This document shows, in pieces, positions 1 to 8,649 of a stretch of 64,000 bases of DNA (the first letter of the stretch is position 1; each line of letters opens with the position of its first letter). The DNA comes from Tepidaquicella sp964564635 (lineage in GTDB: Bacteria; Bacteroidota; Ignavibacteria; Tepidaquicellales; Tepidaquicellaceae), in NCBI GenBank assembly GCA_964564635.1, contig CAZMAR010000005.1, positions 10,848 to 74,847 of the forward strand, in the 5' to 3' direction. The position numbers were made by a program, and so were the translations under genes. The notes beneath the pieces were generated by a model that searched no databases, was not told where the DNA came from, and saw nothing but the letters and a program-made list of their open reading frames with translations.

Positions 1-409
1 ATCTTAACATTAAATAGGGACAGTCAAATTCCCTGCCATTAAAAGTAACAAAAAGATTAAATCCCTTATCTGATATAGTTTTCCAGAAAATTTTTAAAAT
101 AGTTCCTTCATCTTTACAGATATAATTAATATTTTCATAACTTTTTTCTAATTCTATATTGTCTTCTTGGTTTGTATTTACCAGTACAGCACCTTTGTTT
201 TCGTTAAAATCAAGCATTCCAATTGCAACGAGAAAAGAAGTCCAGGGAGAAAATACAAGCGATTCAATAATATCTTTTTCTTTTTGCTCATCACCATTTG
301 CCCATTTTAACAGGTAGTCCTGAGTATCTTCATCATAGCGACTGAAAAAATCATAAGGAGCGACTTCTATATCAAAAACCAAAATCCTTCTTGAATCTAT
401 ATTAGACAT
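1..409 (-). CDS. Predicted PolB-like 3'-5' exonuclease (3' part cut by window edge)
   Basis: Read on the minus strand from an ATG at 409; 136 codons are visible and the C-terminus lies beyond position 1. The protein begins MSNIDSRRILVFDIEVAPYD, with the Exo I acidic pair D13/E15. It reaches an Exo II-like NGREFDCP at residues 124-131, the arrangement of the DEDD exonuclease fold. It best fits the stand-alone exonuclease family related to the proofreading domain of family B DNA polymerases (DNA_pol_B_exo2, PF10108). The start lies 3 bp after the bshB1 stop, so the two are probably co-transcribed. The Exo III motif is not in the window, so activity cannot be judged. Confidence 0.72.
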   Translation of the reverse strand, partial: MSNIDSRRILVFDIEVAPYDFFSRYDEDTQDYLLKWANGDEQKEKDIIESLVFSPWTSFLVAIGMLDFNENKGAVLVNTNQEDNIELEKSYENINYICKDEGTILKIFWKTISDKGFNLFVTFNGREFDCPYLMLR

Positions 410-412
410 TTT

Positions 413-1135
413 TTATAATTTAAATAAATTTGAAATTTCTAAATTTAATGGTTCTGGAGAATAAAAAGGTTCTCCATATTCTACTCCGATTTTGAAACCA
501 TAAAATCTTGCTTTTGCCTCAAGGTTTTTAAAAAATAATTTACTATTAATATAGGTTTTATATTGTTCCTTAATACCAGGCTTATAGAACTGTGATGAGT
601 ATGCTTTAATGGATTTTATTTTTGTTTTAAAGGTATCGCTTATGTCAATAATAAAACTAATAGGTATATCATAAGCATGACTAAAATAAAAAACTTTTTT
701 TGGTCTGAATGGCGTTGTATTATCAACTTTTAATTTCAATAATCCAGAGAAATAAGCAGATTCTCTTATAAGAACACTTGCATTAATGTGGTCGGGATGT
801 CGGTCGTATGGATAAGGGGCAAAAATAATTTCAGGTTTATATTTTCTTATTATTCGGATTAATCTTATTTTATTTTTCATCGTGTTTTGAATGTCACCAT
901 CAGGTAGACAAAGATTTTCCCTTATCTTAATACCAAGTATTTTGGTTGCCTTTTCGGTTTCCTTTTTTCTTATACTTAAATTTCCACCGGTACTCAGTTC
1001 TCCCAGAGTTAAATCTAATATTCCACATCTGTAGCCATTCTTTACCAATTTTAATAATGTTCCTGCAGAAGTTAATTCAATATCATCAGGATGAGCTCCT
1101 ATAAATAGTGCATCAAGTTTATTATTTTTATCCAT
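413..1135 (-). CDS. bshB1: Bacillithiol biosynthesis deacetylase BshB1 (LmbE/PIG-L family)
   Basis: 240 aa zinc-dependent N-deacetylase. The zinc motif AHPDD is at residues 14-18 and HPDH at 113-116, with D17/D18 as the expected catalytic and metal residues. The segments DLTLGELSTGG and VEYGEPF near the C-terminus are typical of BshB1, which removes the acetyl group from GlcNAc-malate in bacillithiol synthesis. Length matches the family. The start ATG is at 1135; a short A+T-rich divergent region of about 80 bp separates it from the plus-strand gene at 1215. bshA and bshC are not in the window. A different LmbE-type deacetylase is possible but less likely. Confidence 0.85.
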   Translation of the reverse strand: MDKNNKLDALFIGAHPDDIELTSAGTLLKLVKNGYRCGILDLTLGELSTGGNLSIRKKETEKATKILGIKIRENLCLPDGDIQNTMKNKIRLIRIIRKYKPEIIFAPYPYDRHPDHINASVLIRESAYFSGLLKLKVDNTTPFRPKKVFYFSHAYDIPISFIIDISDTFKTKIKSIKAYSSQFYKPGIKEQYKTYINSKLFFKNLEAKARFYGFKIGVEYGEPFYSPEPLNLEISNLFKL

Positions 1136-1214
1136 ACTTAATCAATATAACAAATATGCTTTTTTTATTAAATTACATTTTATTAATAATTACTTTTTTA
1201 TTAACATTATTATT

Positions 1215-1886
1215 ATGAAAACATCGGAGTTAATAATTGTTGCCTGTCACGCTGTGTTTATTGGAAATAGTATAGATGATATTTATAATGATGATAAATG
1301 GGTTTTATTTTCATTTCAGAAAGGTGAGCCTATATATTATATTCAGCATTTAGAAGCAGGAATTAAAATGCTGTCTGAAAAAGAGAACTCTGTTTTGATT
1401 ATTTCAGGCGGTAGAACCAGAGAAGAAGCAAAAAGTTTGAGTGAAGCGGAAAGTTATTATAAAATAGCAAAACTTAAAGATTGGTTTGGAAATAAAAATG
1501 TAAAAGAAAAAGTTTTTCTCGAAGAATATGCAAGAGACTCATTTGAAAATTTATTGTTTTCTCTTTGCAGGTATTCAGAATTGTTTAATGATTTACCACA
1601 AAAAACATATTTAGTAACATGGAAATTTAAAAAAGAGAGATATGATTTTCATAGAGAAAGCATTGGACTAACTTCTGCCGAGTTTGAATTTATAGGGGTA
1701 AACAATCCCGAAGATTTAGAACTTGCAATTGGGAATGAGAAAAAAACACTTTCAGAATTCTATTCTGATCCTTTCGGTATTGAAGGAATTCTTCGGGAGA
1801 AAAAACAATTAAGGAACCCGTTGAAATTAATACATCCTTATAAATGTTCAAAATTTGAAAATATTTTAGAAAAACTAAAATTTTAA
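1215..1886 (+). CDS. DUF218 (YdcF/SanA/ElyC-like) family protein
   Basis: 223 aa, no signal peptide. An early conserved His (H12, in VACHAVFIG) is followed by ISGGRTREEA (residues 63-72), then the family signature EEYARDSFENLLFS (103-116) and a basic WKFKKERYDFHR segment. This pattern matches the soluble DUF218 subgroup also found in fungi rather than the membrane-anchored envelope proteins SanA/ElyC. The substrate is unknown. It is followed 21 bp later by the aminopeptidase-like gene, so the two are likely co-transcribed. The family assignment is firm; no function is claimed. Confidence 0.7.
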   Translation: MKTSELIIVACHAVFIGNSIDDIYNDDKWVLFSFQKGEPIYYIQHLEAGIKMLSEKENSVLIISGGRTREEAKSLSEAESYYKIAKLKDWFGNKNVKEKVFLEEYARDSFENLLFSLCRYSELFNDLPQKTYLVTWKFKKERYDFHRESIGLTSAEFEFIGVNNPEDLELAIGNEKKTLSEFYSDPFGIEGILREKKQLRNPLKLIHPYKCSKFENILEKLKF

Positions 1887-1907
1887 TTTATTAATTAAAA
1901 AAATAAT

Positions 1908-2864
1908 ATGAATAAAGAACTTATTGACGCTGCATATAAAGCATTAACTGATTATATGGGCCTTCAAAAAGATGAGACTCTATTAATTGTAACTGATGAA
2001 ACCAGAAGAGAAATTGCAAATATTTTGCTTGTAACAGGACAACAATTATGCAAAGAGGCATTTCTTATTGAGATGAAATCACGGGAAATTAATGGAGAAG
2101 AGCCCCCTATTCAGATAGCAGAATTAATGAAGGCAGTTGATGTAGTAGTTTGCCCGACCGCAAAATCTCTTACACATACGAAAGCAAGAAGAGATGCTGC
2201 GGAAAAAGGGGTTAGGATTGGAACTATGCCGGGAATAAAGACTGAAACAATGGTAAGATGTTTAAATGCTGATTCTGGAAAGATAATAGAATTAACTAAA
2301 TTTTTTGCTGATAAATTAAGAAAAACCTCACAGGTAAGAGTTGTTACAGACAAAGGAACGGATATTGTTATGCCAATTAAGGACAGAAAAGTGCTTGAAA
2401 GTACAGGAGTACTAAGGGAAAAGGGTAGCTGGGGAAATTTACCTTCTGGGGAAGTATATCTTGCACCCTGGGAAGATAAATCTTATGGGAAAATTGTTAT
2501 TGATGGCTCTATGGCTGGAATTGGAATTCTTTCAGAGCCGATACATATTGAAGTTATTAACGGATATGCCGAAAAGATTGAAGGAGGAAAACAAGCAAGA
2601 ATGTTAATAGATATGCTTGATAAAGCTGGAAGAGAAGCACGAGCCATTGCAGAATTTGGTATTGGAACTAATTACAAAGCTGAGTTATGCGGAGAGATAT
2701 TAGAAGATGAAAAAGTTTTTGGTACAATTCATATAGCATTTGGAAATAATCTTTCTATGGGTGGAAAAATTTCCGTCGGCAGTCATCTTGATGGATTAAT
2801 AAAAGAGCCGGATGTTTATTTTGATGAAGAACTTGTAATGAGAAGAGGAAAAATAAAAGAATAA
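1908..2864 (+). CDS. M29-like aminopeptidase (leucyl aminopeptidase / aminopeptidase T type)
   Basis: 318 aa cytoplasmic metallopeptidase-like protein. The C-terminal half carries the M29 pattern NLPSGEVYLAP (177-187), EFGIGTN (E249), an ILEDEK segment (264-269), HIAFGNN (H275) and SHLDGL (H293, D295). These are the positions of the two-metal ligands in PepS/AmpT enzymes. The protein is shorter than classic M29 enzymes (about 410 aa), with a reduced N-terminal domain, as in the leucyl aminopeptidase subgroup common in Bacteroidota and Archaea. The natural substrate cannot be told from sequence. Start ATG at 1908; no clear Shine-Dalgarno sequence. Confidence 0.75.
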   Translation: MNKELIDAAYKALTDYMGLQKDETLLIVTDETRREIANILLVTGQQLCKEAFLIEMKSREINGEEPPIQIAELMKAVDVVVCPTAKSLTHTKARRDAAEKGVRIGTMPGIKTETMVRCLNADSGKIIELTKFFADKLRKTSQVRVVTDKGTDIVMPIKDRKVLESTGVLREKGSWGNLPSGEVYLAPWEDKSYGKIVIDGSMAGIGILSEPIHIEVINGYAEKIEGGKQARMLIDMLDKAGREARAIAEFGIGTNYKAELCGEILEDEKVFGTIHIAFGNNLSMGGKISVGSHLDGLIKEPDVYFDEELVMRRGKIKE

Positions 2865-3211
2865 TTTTTTACTAATACTTTTATTTAGTTTGAAATAATA
2901 ACAAACCAAGAAAGTTGTTTCAAAAATAAATAAACATCTGGAAAAGTAAAAAATAAACTGCTTCTTGAAATATAAATTTCAGATTTTATAAATATCATCA
3001 TAGCCTTTTGAGATATTTTTAGAACTAATAAATTTTAAGGTTTAAATATTTTAAAAAGCTTATCAACAATTTTTTAGATTTCGTAATCATTGGTTTGAAA
3101 CAATTGAACCACAAATCTAAAATTTATGAGCAGTATTTTACATTCCGTTCGATTTGTAAAACCGAGATTAATGCAGTGTATATAACAGAAAAATAAATTA
3201 TTTTTGCAGTT
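2865..3211. other. 347-bp non-coding gap
   Basis: A+T-rich intergenic DNA between the M29-like gene and the HIT gene. I see no ORF, RNA or strong hairpin. A TTGTAA at about 3154 followed by a TATATA-like stretch near 3179 could be the HIT-leuS promoter, but the spacing is not convincing. Confidence 0.5.
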
Positions 3212-3685
3212 ATGGAAAATAAAAATTATAATTTAAAAGAAGATTGTATTTTCTGTAAAATAATTAAAGGAGAAATCCCATCTTATAAAGTTTATGAGGA
3301 TGAGGAATTTCTTGGAATACTTGATATATTCCCCAATACAAAAGGAATGACTCTTTTGATACCTAAAAATCATTTTGATTCCTATGCATTTGATTTGGAA
3401 GATGATATATATGCAAGATTTCTTTTAACAGCAAAGAAACTTGGAAAAATACTTGACGAAAAATTAAGAGTTCAAAGGACTGCGCTTGTAATGGAAGGTA
3501 TGGGAGTAAACCATGTTCATATTAAATTATATCCTTTACATGGTCTTGGAAAAGATTTTAAACCAATGATTCCTGAGGGTGAAACATATTTTGAGAAATA
3601 TCCAGGTTATTTAACCACACTTTTGGGTCCAAAAGGAAAAGAAGAAGATTTGTTAGAAGTTAAAAAGCAAATTGCAGGAGAATAA
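3212..3685 (+). CDS. HIT family nucleotide hydrolase/transferase
   Basis: 157 aa histidine-triad protein. It starts with the typical DCIFCKIIKGEIPSYKVYED block (11-30) and has the active-site strand NHVHIKLYPLHG (100-111). In the classic H-x-H-x-H-x-x motif the middle His is the nucleophile. Here H101 and H103 are kept, but the third position is Lys (K105), a variant known in some bacterial HIT subgroups. Members cleave dinucleoside polyphosphates or nucleoside phosphoramidates; the exact substrate is not predictable. It sits 22 bp upstream of leuS and is probably co-transcribed, so removal of aberrant aminoacyl-adenylates is a reasonable but unproven role. Confidence 0.85.
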   Translation: MENKNYNLKEDCIFCKIIKGEIPSYKVYEDEEFLGILDIFPNTKGMTLLIPKNHFDSYAFDLEDDIYARFLLTAKKLGKILDEKLRVQRTALVMEGMGVNHVHIKLYPLHGLGKDFKPMIPEGETYFEKYPGYLTTLLGPKGKEEDLLEVKKQIAGE

Positions 3686-3707
3686 AAAATTAAAAATAAA
3701 TTAAGTA

Positions 3708-6323
3708 ATGAAATACAATCACATAGAAATAGAAAAGAAATGGCAGGATTATTGGTATAAAAATAAAATTTTCAGAACTCCTGAATTAGACCAGTTGGAT
3801 ATAAACAAACCTAAATTTTACATACTTGATATGTTTCCATATCCAAGTGGAGATGGTTTGCATGTTGGACATCCGGAAGGATATACAGCAACTGATATTA
3901 TTGCAAGATATAAAAGGATGAGGGGATATAATGTATTACATCCAATGGGCTGGGATGCATTTGGATTACCTGCGGAGCAATTTGCAATTAAAAAGAAAAT
4001 TAATCCACGAGTTGGAGTAATTGAATGTGTAAATCGTTTTAGAAAACAATTGCAATCGCTCGGGTTTTCTTATGATTGGGATAGAGAAGTAAATACCACA
4101 GATGAAAAGTATTACAAATGGACTCAATGGATGTTTCTAAAAATATATAATTCATTTTTTGATGAAAAAGAAAATAAAGCAAAGCCGATAGAAGAACTTG
4201 AAATTCCTGAGGGACTGACTGAAGATGAAAAATATGATTATATAAATTCAAAAAGACTTGCATATCTTTCTGATTCTCCTGTAAACTGGTGTCCTGAACT
4301 TGGTACCGTACTAGCAAACGAAGAAGTACCGGAACAACTTGAAAAAGGATACACTGTTGTAAGGCGACCAATGAAGCAGTGGATGTTGAGAATTACAAAA
4401 TATGCAGAACGATTACTTGAAGGGCTTGAAAAACTTGATTGGCCTGAAAATATAAAGAAGTTGCAAATCAACTGGATAGGAAGAAGTGAAGGAGCGACTG
4501 TAAAGTTTAAAATTAAAAATAATGAATCAGAAATAATTGAAGTTTTTACAACCCGCCCTGATACTTTATTTGGTGCTACTTATATGGTGCTTGCCCCTGA
4601 ACATCCGCTTGTACAAATAATAACTACTGATGAATATCGTGAAAAGGTAAACAATTATATCGAGAACGCAGCAAAGAAATCAGATATTGAAAGAACAGAA
4701 CTTGATAAAACAAAGACAGGAGAATTTACAGGTGCTTATGCAATAAATCCAGCAACCAATACAGAAATTCCAATTATGATTGCAGATTATGTATTATTGA
4801 GCTATGGAACAGGTGCTATTATGGGAGTGCCCGGACATGATGAACGAGATATGGAGTATGCAGTCAAATATAATCTAAAAATCATACCGGTTGTAGTACC
4901 TCCGGAGCTAAAAGAGTTGGCATTAAAATATGTTGAGTCTAATTCTCAGGAGGTTGATGAAAAACTTAAAAAATATTTTAATGATGTTGAGAATGGGAAA
5001 ATTTGTTTTGTCGACGAAGGCTATTCTGTTAATTCGGGTTTTATCTCCGGATTACCGACTAAAGAAGCAATTGATAAAATTATAAAATGGCTTGAAGAGA
5101 ACAATCTTGGTAAGAAAAGCATAAATTATAAGTTAAGAGATTGGCTTTTCTCCAGACAGCGATTCTGGGGAGAACCCTTTCCAATTATACATCTTGAAAA
5201 TGGAAAAATAAAAGCACTGGATGAGAAACAACTGCCAATAAAATTACCTGATGTAAAGTTTTTTAAACCAAGTGGAACAGTAGAATCGCCACTTGCAACA
5301 ATTGATGAATGGGTGAACACAATTGATCCAGAAACTGGTATGAAGGCTCGAAGAGAAACCAATACAATGCCCCAATGGGCAGGTTCATGCTGGTATTATT
5401 TAAGATACATAGACCCGAATAATGATAAAAGTTTTTGTGATAAAGAAAAAGAAAATTACTGGATGCCCGTTGATTTATACATAGGGGGAGCAGACCATGC
5501 TGTTTTGCATTTATTATATGCAAGGTTCTGGCATAAGATTTTATATGATCTTGGATATGTTTCTACTGATGAACCTTTTACAAAGTTATTTAATCAGGGA
5601 ATGATTCTTGGAGAAGACGGCGTGAAAATGAGTAAGTCGAGAGGAAATGTAATTAATCCTGATGATGTAATAAGGGACTATGGAGCTGATTCTATGAGAA
5701 TGTTTGAAATGTTTCTTGGACCACTTGAAGCAACAAAAGCATGGAGTACTGATGGACTTGCAGGAATTAACAGATTTATTAATCGTGTGTGGAGACTATT
5801 CATTGATGAGAATACTGGGAAATTAAATTCAAATATTAATGATGAAGAACCCCCTATTGAAGTTAAAAGGTTACTACATAGAACAATAAAAAAAATTACT
5901 CAGGATATTGAAGATGGAGATATGAAGTTCAATACATCAATTGCACAACTTATGATATTTGTTAATGAGATGTATAAACAAAAAATATTAAATAAGTCAG
6001 TTTTAAAAACTTTTGTACTTTTACTTTCACCTTTTGCTCCGCATATATCGGAGGAATTATGGTCAAGATTAGGTGAATCAGAATCTCTTGCATATCATCC
6101 CTGGCCATCTTATGATGAAGAACTTACAAAAGCTGAAAAGGTAACAATCGTTTTTTCTGTTAATGGTAAAGTAAGAGGCAAAAAAGAAATGGAAGCAAAT
6201 CTTGACGATAAAACTCTTGAACAGGCTGCTCTTGATGACCCAGCGGTTAAAAGACATATAGCAGGTAAGGAAATAAAGAGGATTATTATTGTAAAAAATA
6301 AAATGGTTAATATTGTAGTATAA
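3708..6323 (+). CDS. leuS: Leucyl-tRNA synthetase
   Basis: 871 aa class Ia synthetase that charges tRNA-Leu. The ATP-binding HVGH (HIGH motif) is at residues 52-55, in PYPSGDGLHVGHPEGYTATD, and KMSKS is at 640-644. The CP1 editing domain lies between, with the TTRPDTLFGATYMVLAPEH block near residue 285 and GTGAIMGVPGHDERD near 370. The C-terminal anticodon-binding and extension region ends in VNGKVRGK and a basic tail. Length is normal for bacterial LeuRS. The ATG at 3708 has no Shine-Dalgarno sequence. A cognate tRNA-Leu(UAA) lies at 23407-23492. Confidence 0.98.
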   Translation: MKYNHIEIEKKWQDYWYKNKIFRTPELDQLDINKPKFYILDMFPYPSGDGLHVGHPEGYTATDIIARYKRMRGYNVLHPMGWDAFGLPAEQFAIKKKINPRVGVIECVNRFRKQLQSLGFSYDWDREVNTTDEKYYKWTQWMFLKIYNSFFDEKENKAKPIEELEIPEGLTEDEKYDYINSKRLAYLSDSPVNWCPELGTVLANEEVPEQLEKGYTVVRRPMKQWMLRITKYAERLLEGLEKLDWPENIKKLQINWIGRSEGATVKFKIKNNESEIIEVFTTRPDTLFGATYMVLAPEHPLVQIITTDEYREKVNNYIENAAKKSDIERTELDKTKTGEFTGAYAINPATNTEIPIMIADYVLLSYGTGAIMGVPGHDERDMEYAVKYNLKIIPVVVPPELKELALKYVESNSQEVDEKLKKYFNDVENGKICFVDEGYSVNSGFISGLPTKEAIDKIIKWLEENNLGKKSINYKLRDWLFSRQRFWGEPFPIIHLENGKIKALDEKQLPIKLPDVKFFKPSGTVESPLATIDEWVNTIDPETGMKARRETNTMPQWAGSCWYYLRYIDPNNDKSFCDKEKENYWMPVDLYIGGADHAVLHLLYARFWHKILYDLGYVSTDEPFTKLFNQGMILGEDGVKMSKSRGNVINPDDVIRDYGADSMRMFEMFLGPLEATKAWSTDGLAGINRFINRVWRLFIDENTGKLNSNINDEEPPIEVKRLLHRTIKKITQDIEDGDMKFNTSIAQLMIFVNEMYKQKILNKSVLKTFVLLLSPFAPHISEELWSRLGESESLAYHPWPSYDEELTKAEKVTIVFSVNGKVRGKKEMEANLDDKTLEQAALDDPAVKRHIAGKEIKRIIIVKNKMVNIVV

Positions 6324-6380
6324 CCGAAGATTTTATTGAATAAACTTGATTTTCCACTCATACAATAACCTGATTTATTA

Positions 6381-7292
6381 ATGGCTAAAATTATTTTAAT
6401 TTTTTTATGTTTAGGTACTGGAATTTTAGTACGCAGGTTTAAGATTTTAAATGAGAGTGCTCCAGAAATATTAAATAAAATTTTAATATATATTTCACTA
6501 CCTTCTCTTGCAATTTTGTATATTCCAAGAATTGAAATCAAACCAGATATTTTTTTCCCTGTTGCTGTTATGTGGATAGTTTTTTTGGGGAGTATATTGT
6601 TTATAATTTTGATGAGAAAAATTTTTAAGTGGGATAATTATACAACGGGCAGCTTAATTATGACCTCAGGCTTGTGTAATTCTTCATTTGTAGGTTTTCC
6701 CGTTCTACTTGCTTTCTTTGGTGAAGAAGGTTTAAAAACAGGAGTAATTATTGACCAGGCAGGTAGTTTTTTTGTTCTTGCTACTGCAGGAGTTATTACT
6801 TGTTCAATATTTTCAAGAAGCAAATTTTCTGTAAGTAATATAATAAAAAATATTATAGTTTATCCACCATTCATTGGATTTATTCTTGGTTTAATATTAA
6901 AGTTTTTTAATTTTCATCATTCTGAGGTAACTGAGGAAATTTTTTCAAAACTTGGTAGCCCGATTTTCATTCTTGCTTTGATTTCAGTTGGTATGCAACT
7001 AAGGTTTAGTTCACTTAAAGAATTTTATAAAGAGCTTTCATTTGGTCTGTTGTATAAACTTTTGATTGCCCCGTTCATTATTTATATTTTGTATTATATA
7101 GTTTTCAAACAAAATTCTCTCACTGTAAATGTTAGTTTGATTGAATCTGCAATGCCACCGATGGTGATGGGGGCAATTATGGCATCAAGTTATAATCTGA
7201 ATTCTAAATTATCAAACTTAATGGTAGGCGTTGGTATTCCAGTTTCAGCATTAACGCTTGCTTTCTGGTATTATATTATAAAATTTATGTAG
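6381..7292 (+). CDS. Auxin efflux carrier (AEC) family permease
   Basis: 303 aa integral inner-membrane protein with about ten hydrophobic helices. A central charged loop follows the fifth helix, and the C-terminal half contains ESAMPPMVMGAIMASSYN, typical of the AEC/PIN-like transporters. The N-terminal repeat contains MTSGLCNSSFVGFPVLLAFF, the matching crossover region. AEC proteins export organic anions such as malate or amino-acid derivatives; the substrate here is unknown. It starts 57 bp after leuS and may be read with it. No Shine-Dalgarno sequence is visible. Confidence 0.85.
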   Translation: MAKIILIFLCLGTGILVRRFKILNESAPEILNKILIYISLPSLAILYIPRIEIKPDIFFPVAVMWIVFLGSILFIILMRKIFKWDNYTTGSLIMTSGLCNSSFVGFPVLLAFFGEEGLKTGVIIDQAGSFFVLATAGVITCSIFSRSKFSVSNIIKNIIVYPPFIGFILGLILKFFNFHHSEVTEEIFSKLGSPIFILALISVGMQLRFSSLKEFYKELSFGLLYKLLIAPFIIYILYYIVFKQNSLTVNVSLIESAMPPMVMGAIMASSYNLNSKLSNLMVGVGIPVSALTLAFWYYIIKFM

Positions 7293-7386
7293 TTATTATC
7301 TATAATAATAAAAAAATTTTCTCCGTTAATTGGACTTTAACATACGATATTATAACTATATTTTAAGTAAAAAAAAGAAATAAATT

Positions 7387-7779
7387 ATGAATATTACTGG
7401 TAAGATAAGAGAGATATTGAATGAAAAGAAAATAACAGAATCCTTCAAGAAGCGAGAATTTATTTTGGATTATACCCCTGATTCTGGTTTCCCCCAGATA
7501 ATTAAATTTGAATTGGTAAACGACTTATGTTCATTAATAGATAATTTTAAAAAAGGTGATAAAGTAGAAGTAGAATTTGAATTAAGAGGAAGAGAGTGGA
7601 AAAATCCCCAGGGAGAATTAGTTTATTTTACTACACTTAGAGCATTAAAGATAAAAAAAATTGATGAAGATTTAAGCGCTGTGGATTCTAAAGATTTATC
7701 GGATAATGATGATTCTATTAATGATGTAGATATTCCTCCTCTTCCTCCTGAAGATGAAAATGGTGATACACCATTTTAA
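7387..7779 (+). CDS. DUF3127 family protein (OB-fold-like)
   Basis: 130 aa. The N-terminal ~90 residues start MNITGKIREIL, followed by KREFILDYT, a hydrophobic IKFELVND strand, KKGDKVEVEFELRGREW and TTLRALKI. This is the DUF3127 (PF11325) pattern, a small beta-rich domain resembling single-strand DNA-binding OB folds. The C-terminal ~40 residues are acidic and low complexity, ending PPEDENGDTPF, strikingly like the acidic tail of SSB that recruits partner proteins. Binding to nucleic acid is an inference from this resemblance. The gene is 11 bp upstream of the Crp/Fnr gene. Confidence 0.75.
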   Translation: MNITGKIREILNEKKITESFKKREFILDYTPDSGFPQIIKFELVNDLCSLIDNFKKGDKVEVEFELRGREWKNPQGELVYFTTLRALKIKKIDEDLSAVDSKDLSDNDDSINDVDIPPLPPEDENGDTPF

Positions 7780-7790
7780 TACTTAAATTT

Positions 7791-8558
7791 ATGGTGACTA
7801 ATATTACAAAATTTGATAAGGAAATTATAAAAAGAGAAATAATATCTCAGTCCTTATCTAAAATATTTCTGCTATCGGGGTTAAGCAAAAAAGAGATAAG
7901 CCTGATTGCTTCAATATCGAAAATCATTAAACCCAGGAAAAAAGAAATTATATTTTCTGAAGGTGATTCATACAAAGGTTTCTATTGTATCGATGAGGGT
8001 ATAGTAAAGATTTTCAAGTTAACAAAAGAAGGGAAAGAAAGAATTATACATATATTACACAGTAATGAAACTTTTGCTGAAGTCCCTCTTTTAGAAAATT
8101 ATAACAAAATTAAAAGTAGTGAAGCAAAGTATCCCGCTAATGCAATGAATATATGTGAGGGTAGTAGAATTATTTTTGTACCTGTTAAGGAGTTTATTGA
8201 AATATTAAAAGGGAATCCAGAAATTTGTTTTGGACTTTTTATGGTACTATCCCGAAAGTTAAGAATGATGCAAGAACAAATTGTTAATGTTAAATCAAGA
8301 GATGTTATGGGAAGGTTAGTTAATTATATTATTTCTGAATTTGAAACTAAGCGTGCGATTGAGAAGTGCGAAAATAAAAAAACTTTATCTGATACATTTC
8401 AATTAAGTGTAACGAAAATTGACCTGGCTTCATATTTAGGTGCTACTTTAGAGACTGTATCACGAACATTTAAAAAATTGCAGATTCAAAAGTTAATTAA
8501 AATTAAAGGAAAATATATTACAGTTCTTGATTATAATAATCTGAGAAAATTAGTTTAA
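7791..8558 (+). CDS. Crp/Fnr-family transcriptional regulator, probable regulator of nrfHA
   Basis: 255 aa. A cyclic-nucleotide-binding-type beta roll spans roughly residues 25-135 (KEIIFSEGDSYKGFYCIDEG; ETFAEVPLLE). A long dimer helix (about 140-175) and a C-terminal winged HTH (about 195-250) follow. The recognition helix reads ETVSRTFKKL, with E221, S224 and R225 matching the Glu/Ser/Arg trio by which E. coli FNR reads TTGAT half-sites. The N-terminal cysteine cluster of FNR is absent, so an iron-sulfur sensor is unlikely; a Dnr/Nnr-like NO or redox input is possible. It lies directly upstream of an FNR-type box and nrfHA, which it probably activates. Confidence 0.85.
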   Translation: MVTNITKFDKEIIKREIISQSLSKIFLLSGLSKKEISLIASISKIIKPRKKEIIFSEGDSYKGFYCIDEGIVKIFKLTKEGKERIIHILHSNETFAEVPLLENYNKIKSSEAKYPANAMNICEGSRIIFVPVKEFIEILKGNPEICFGLFMVLSRKLRMMQEQIVNVKSRDVMGRLVNYIISEFETKRAIEKCENKKTLSDTFQLSVTKIDLASYLGATLETVSRTFKKLQIQKLIKIKGKYITVLDYNNLRKLV

Positions 8559-8585
8559 ACTCTATCCAAATAATTTTTTTACTTT

Positions 8586-8636
8586 TTGACTATTATCAAA
8601 GCAGTTTTCAATAATTTTAAATATTTTTGTTATAGT
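8586..8636 (+). promoter_or_regulatory. FNR-type operator and class II promoter of nrfHA
   Basis: TTGAC-TATT-ATCAA at 8586-8599 matches the FNR/Dnr consensus TTGAT-N4-ATCAA at nine of ten fixed bases. Its centre (8592.5) is about 41 bp upstream of a predicted start near 8634, given a TATTTT -10-like element at 8622-8627; this is the classic class II activator position. The same stretch, TATTTTTG (8622-8629), also fits the Bacteroidota -7 consensus TAnnTTTG. The nrfH TTG codon follows at 8650, leaving a very short leader. Confidence 0.65.
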
Positions 8637-8649
8637 AAGGAATTAAATC

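Noticed and set aside
3062..3180. Direct and inverted TTTGAAA/TTTCAAA-type repeats in the 2865-3211 gap
   Set aside because: Short A/T-rich words of this kind are expected by chance at this base composition; no regular array.
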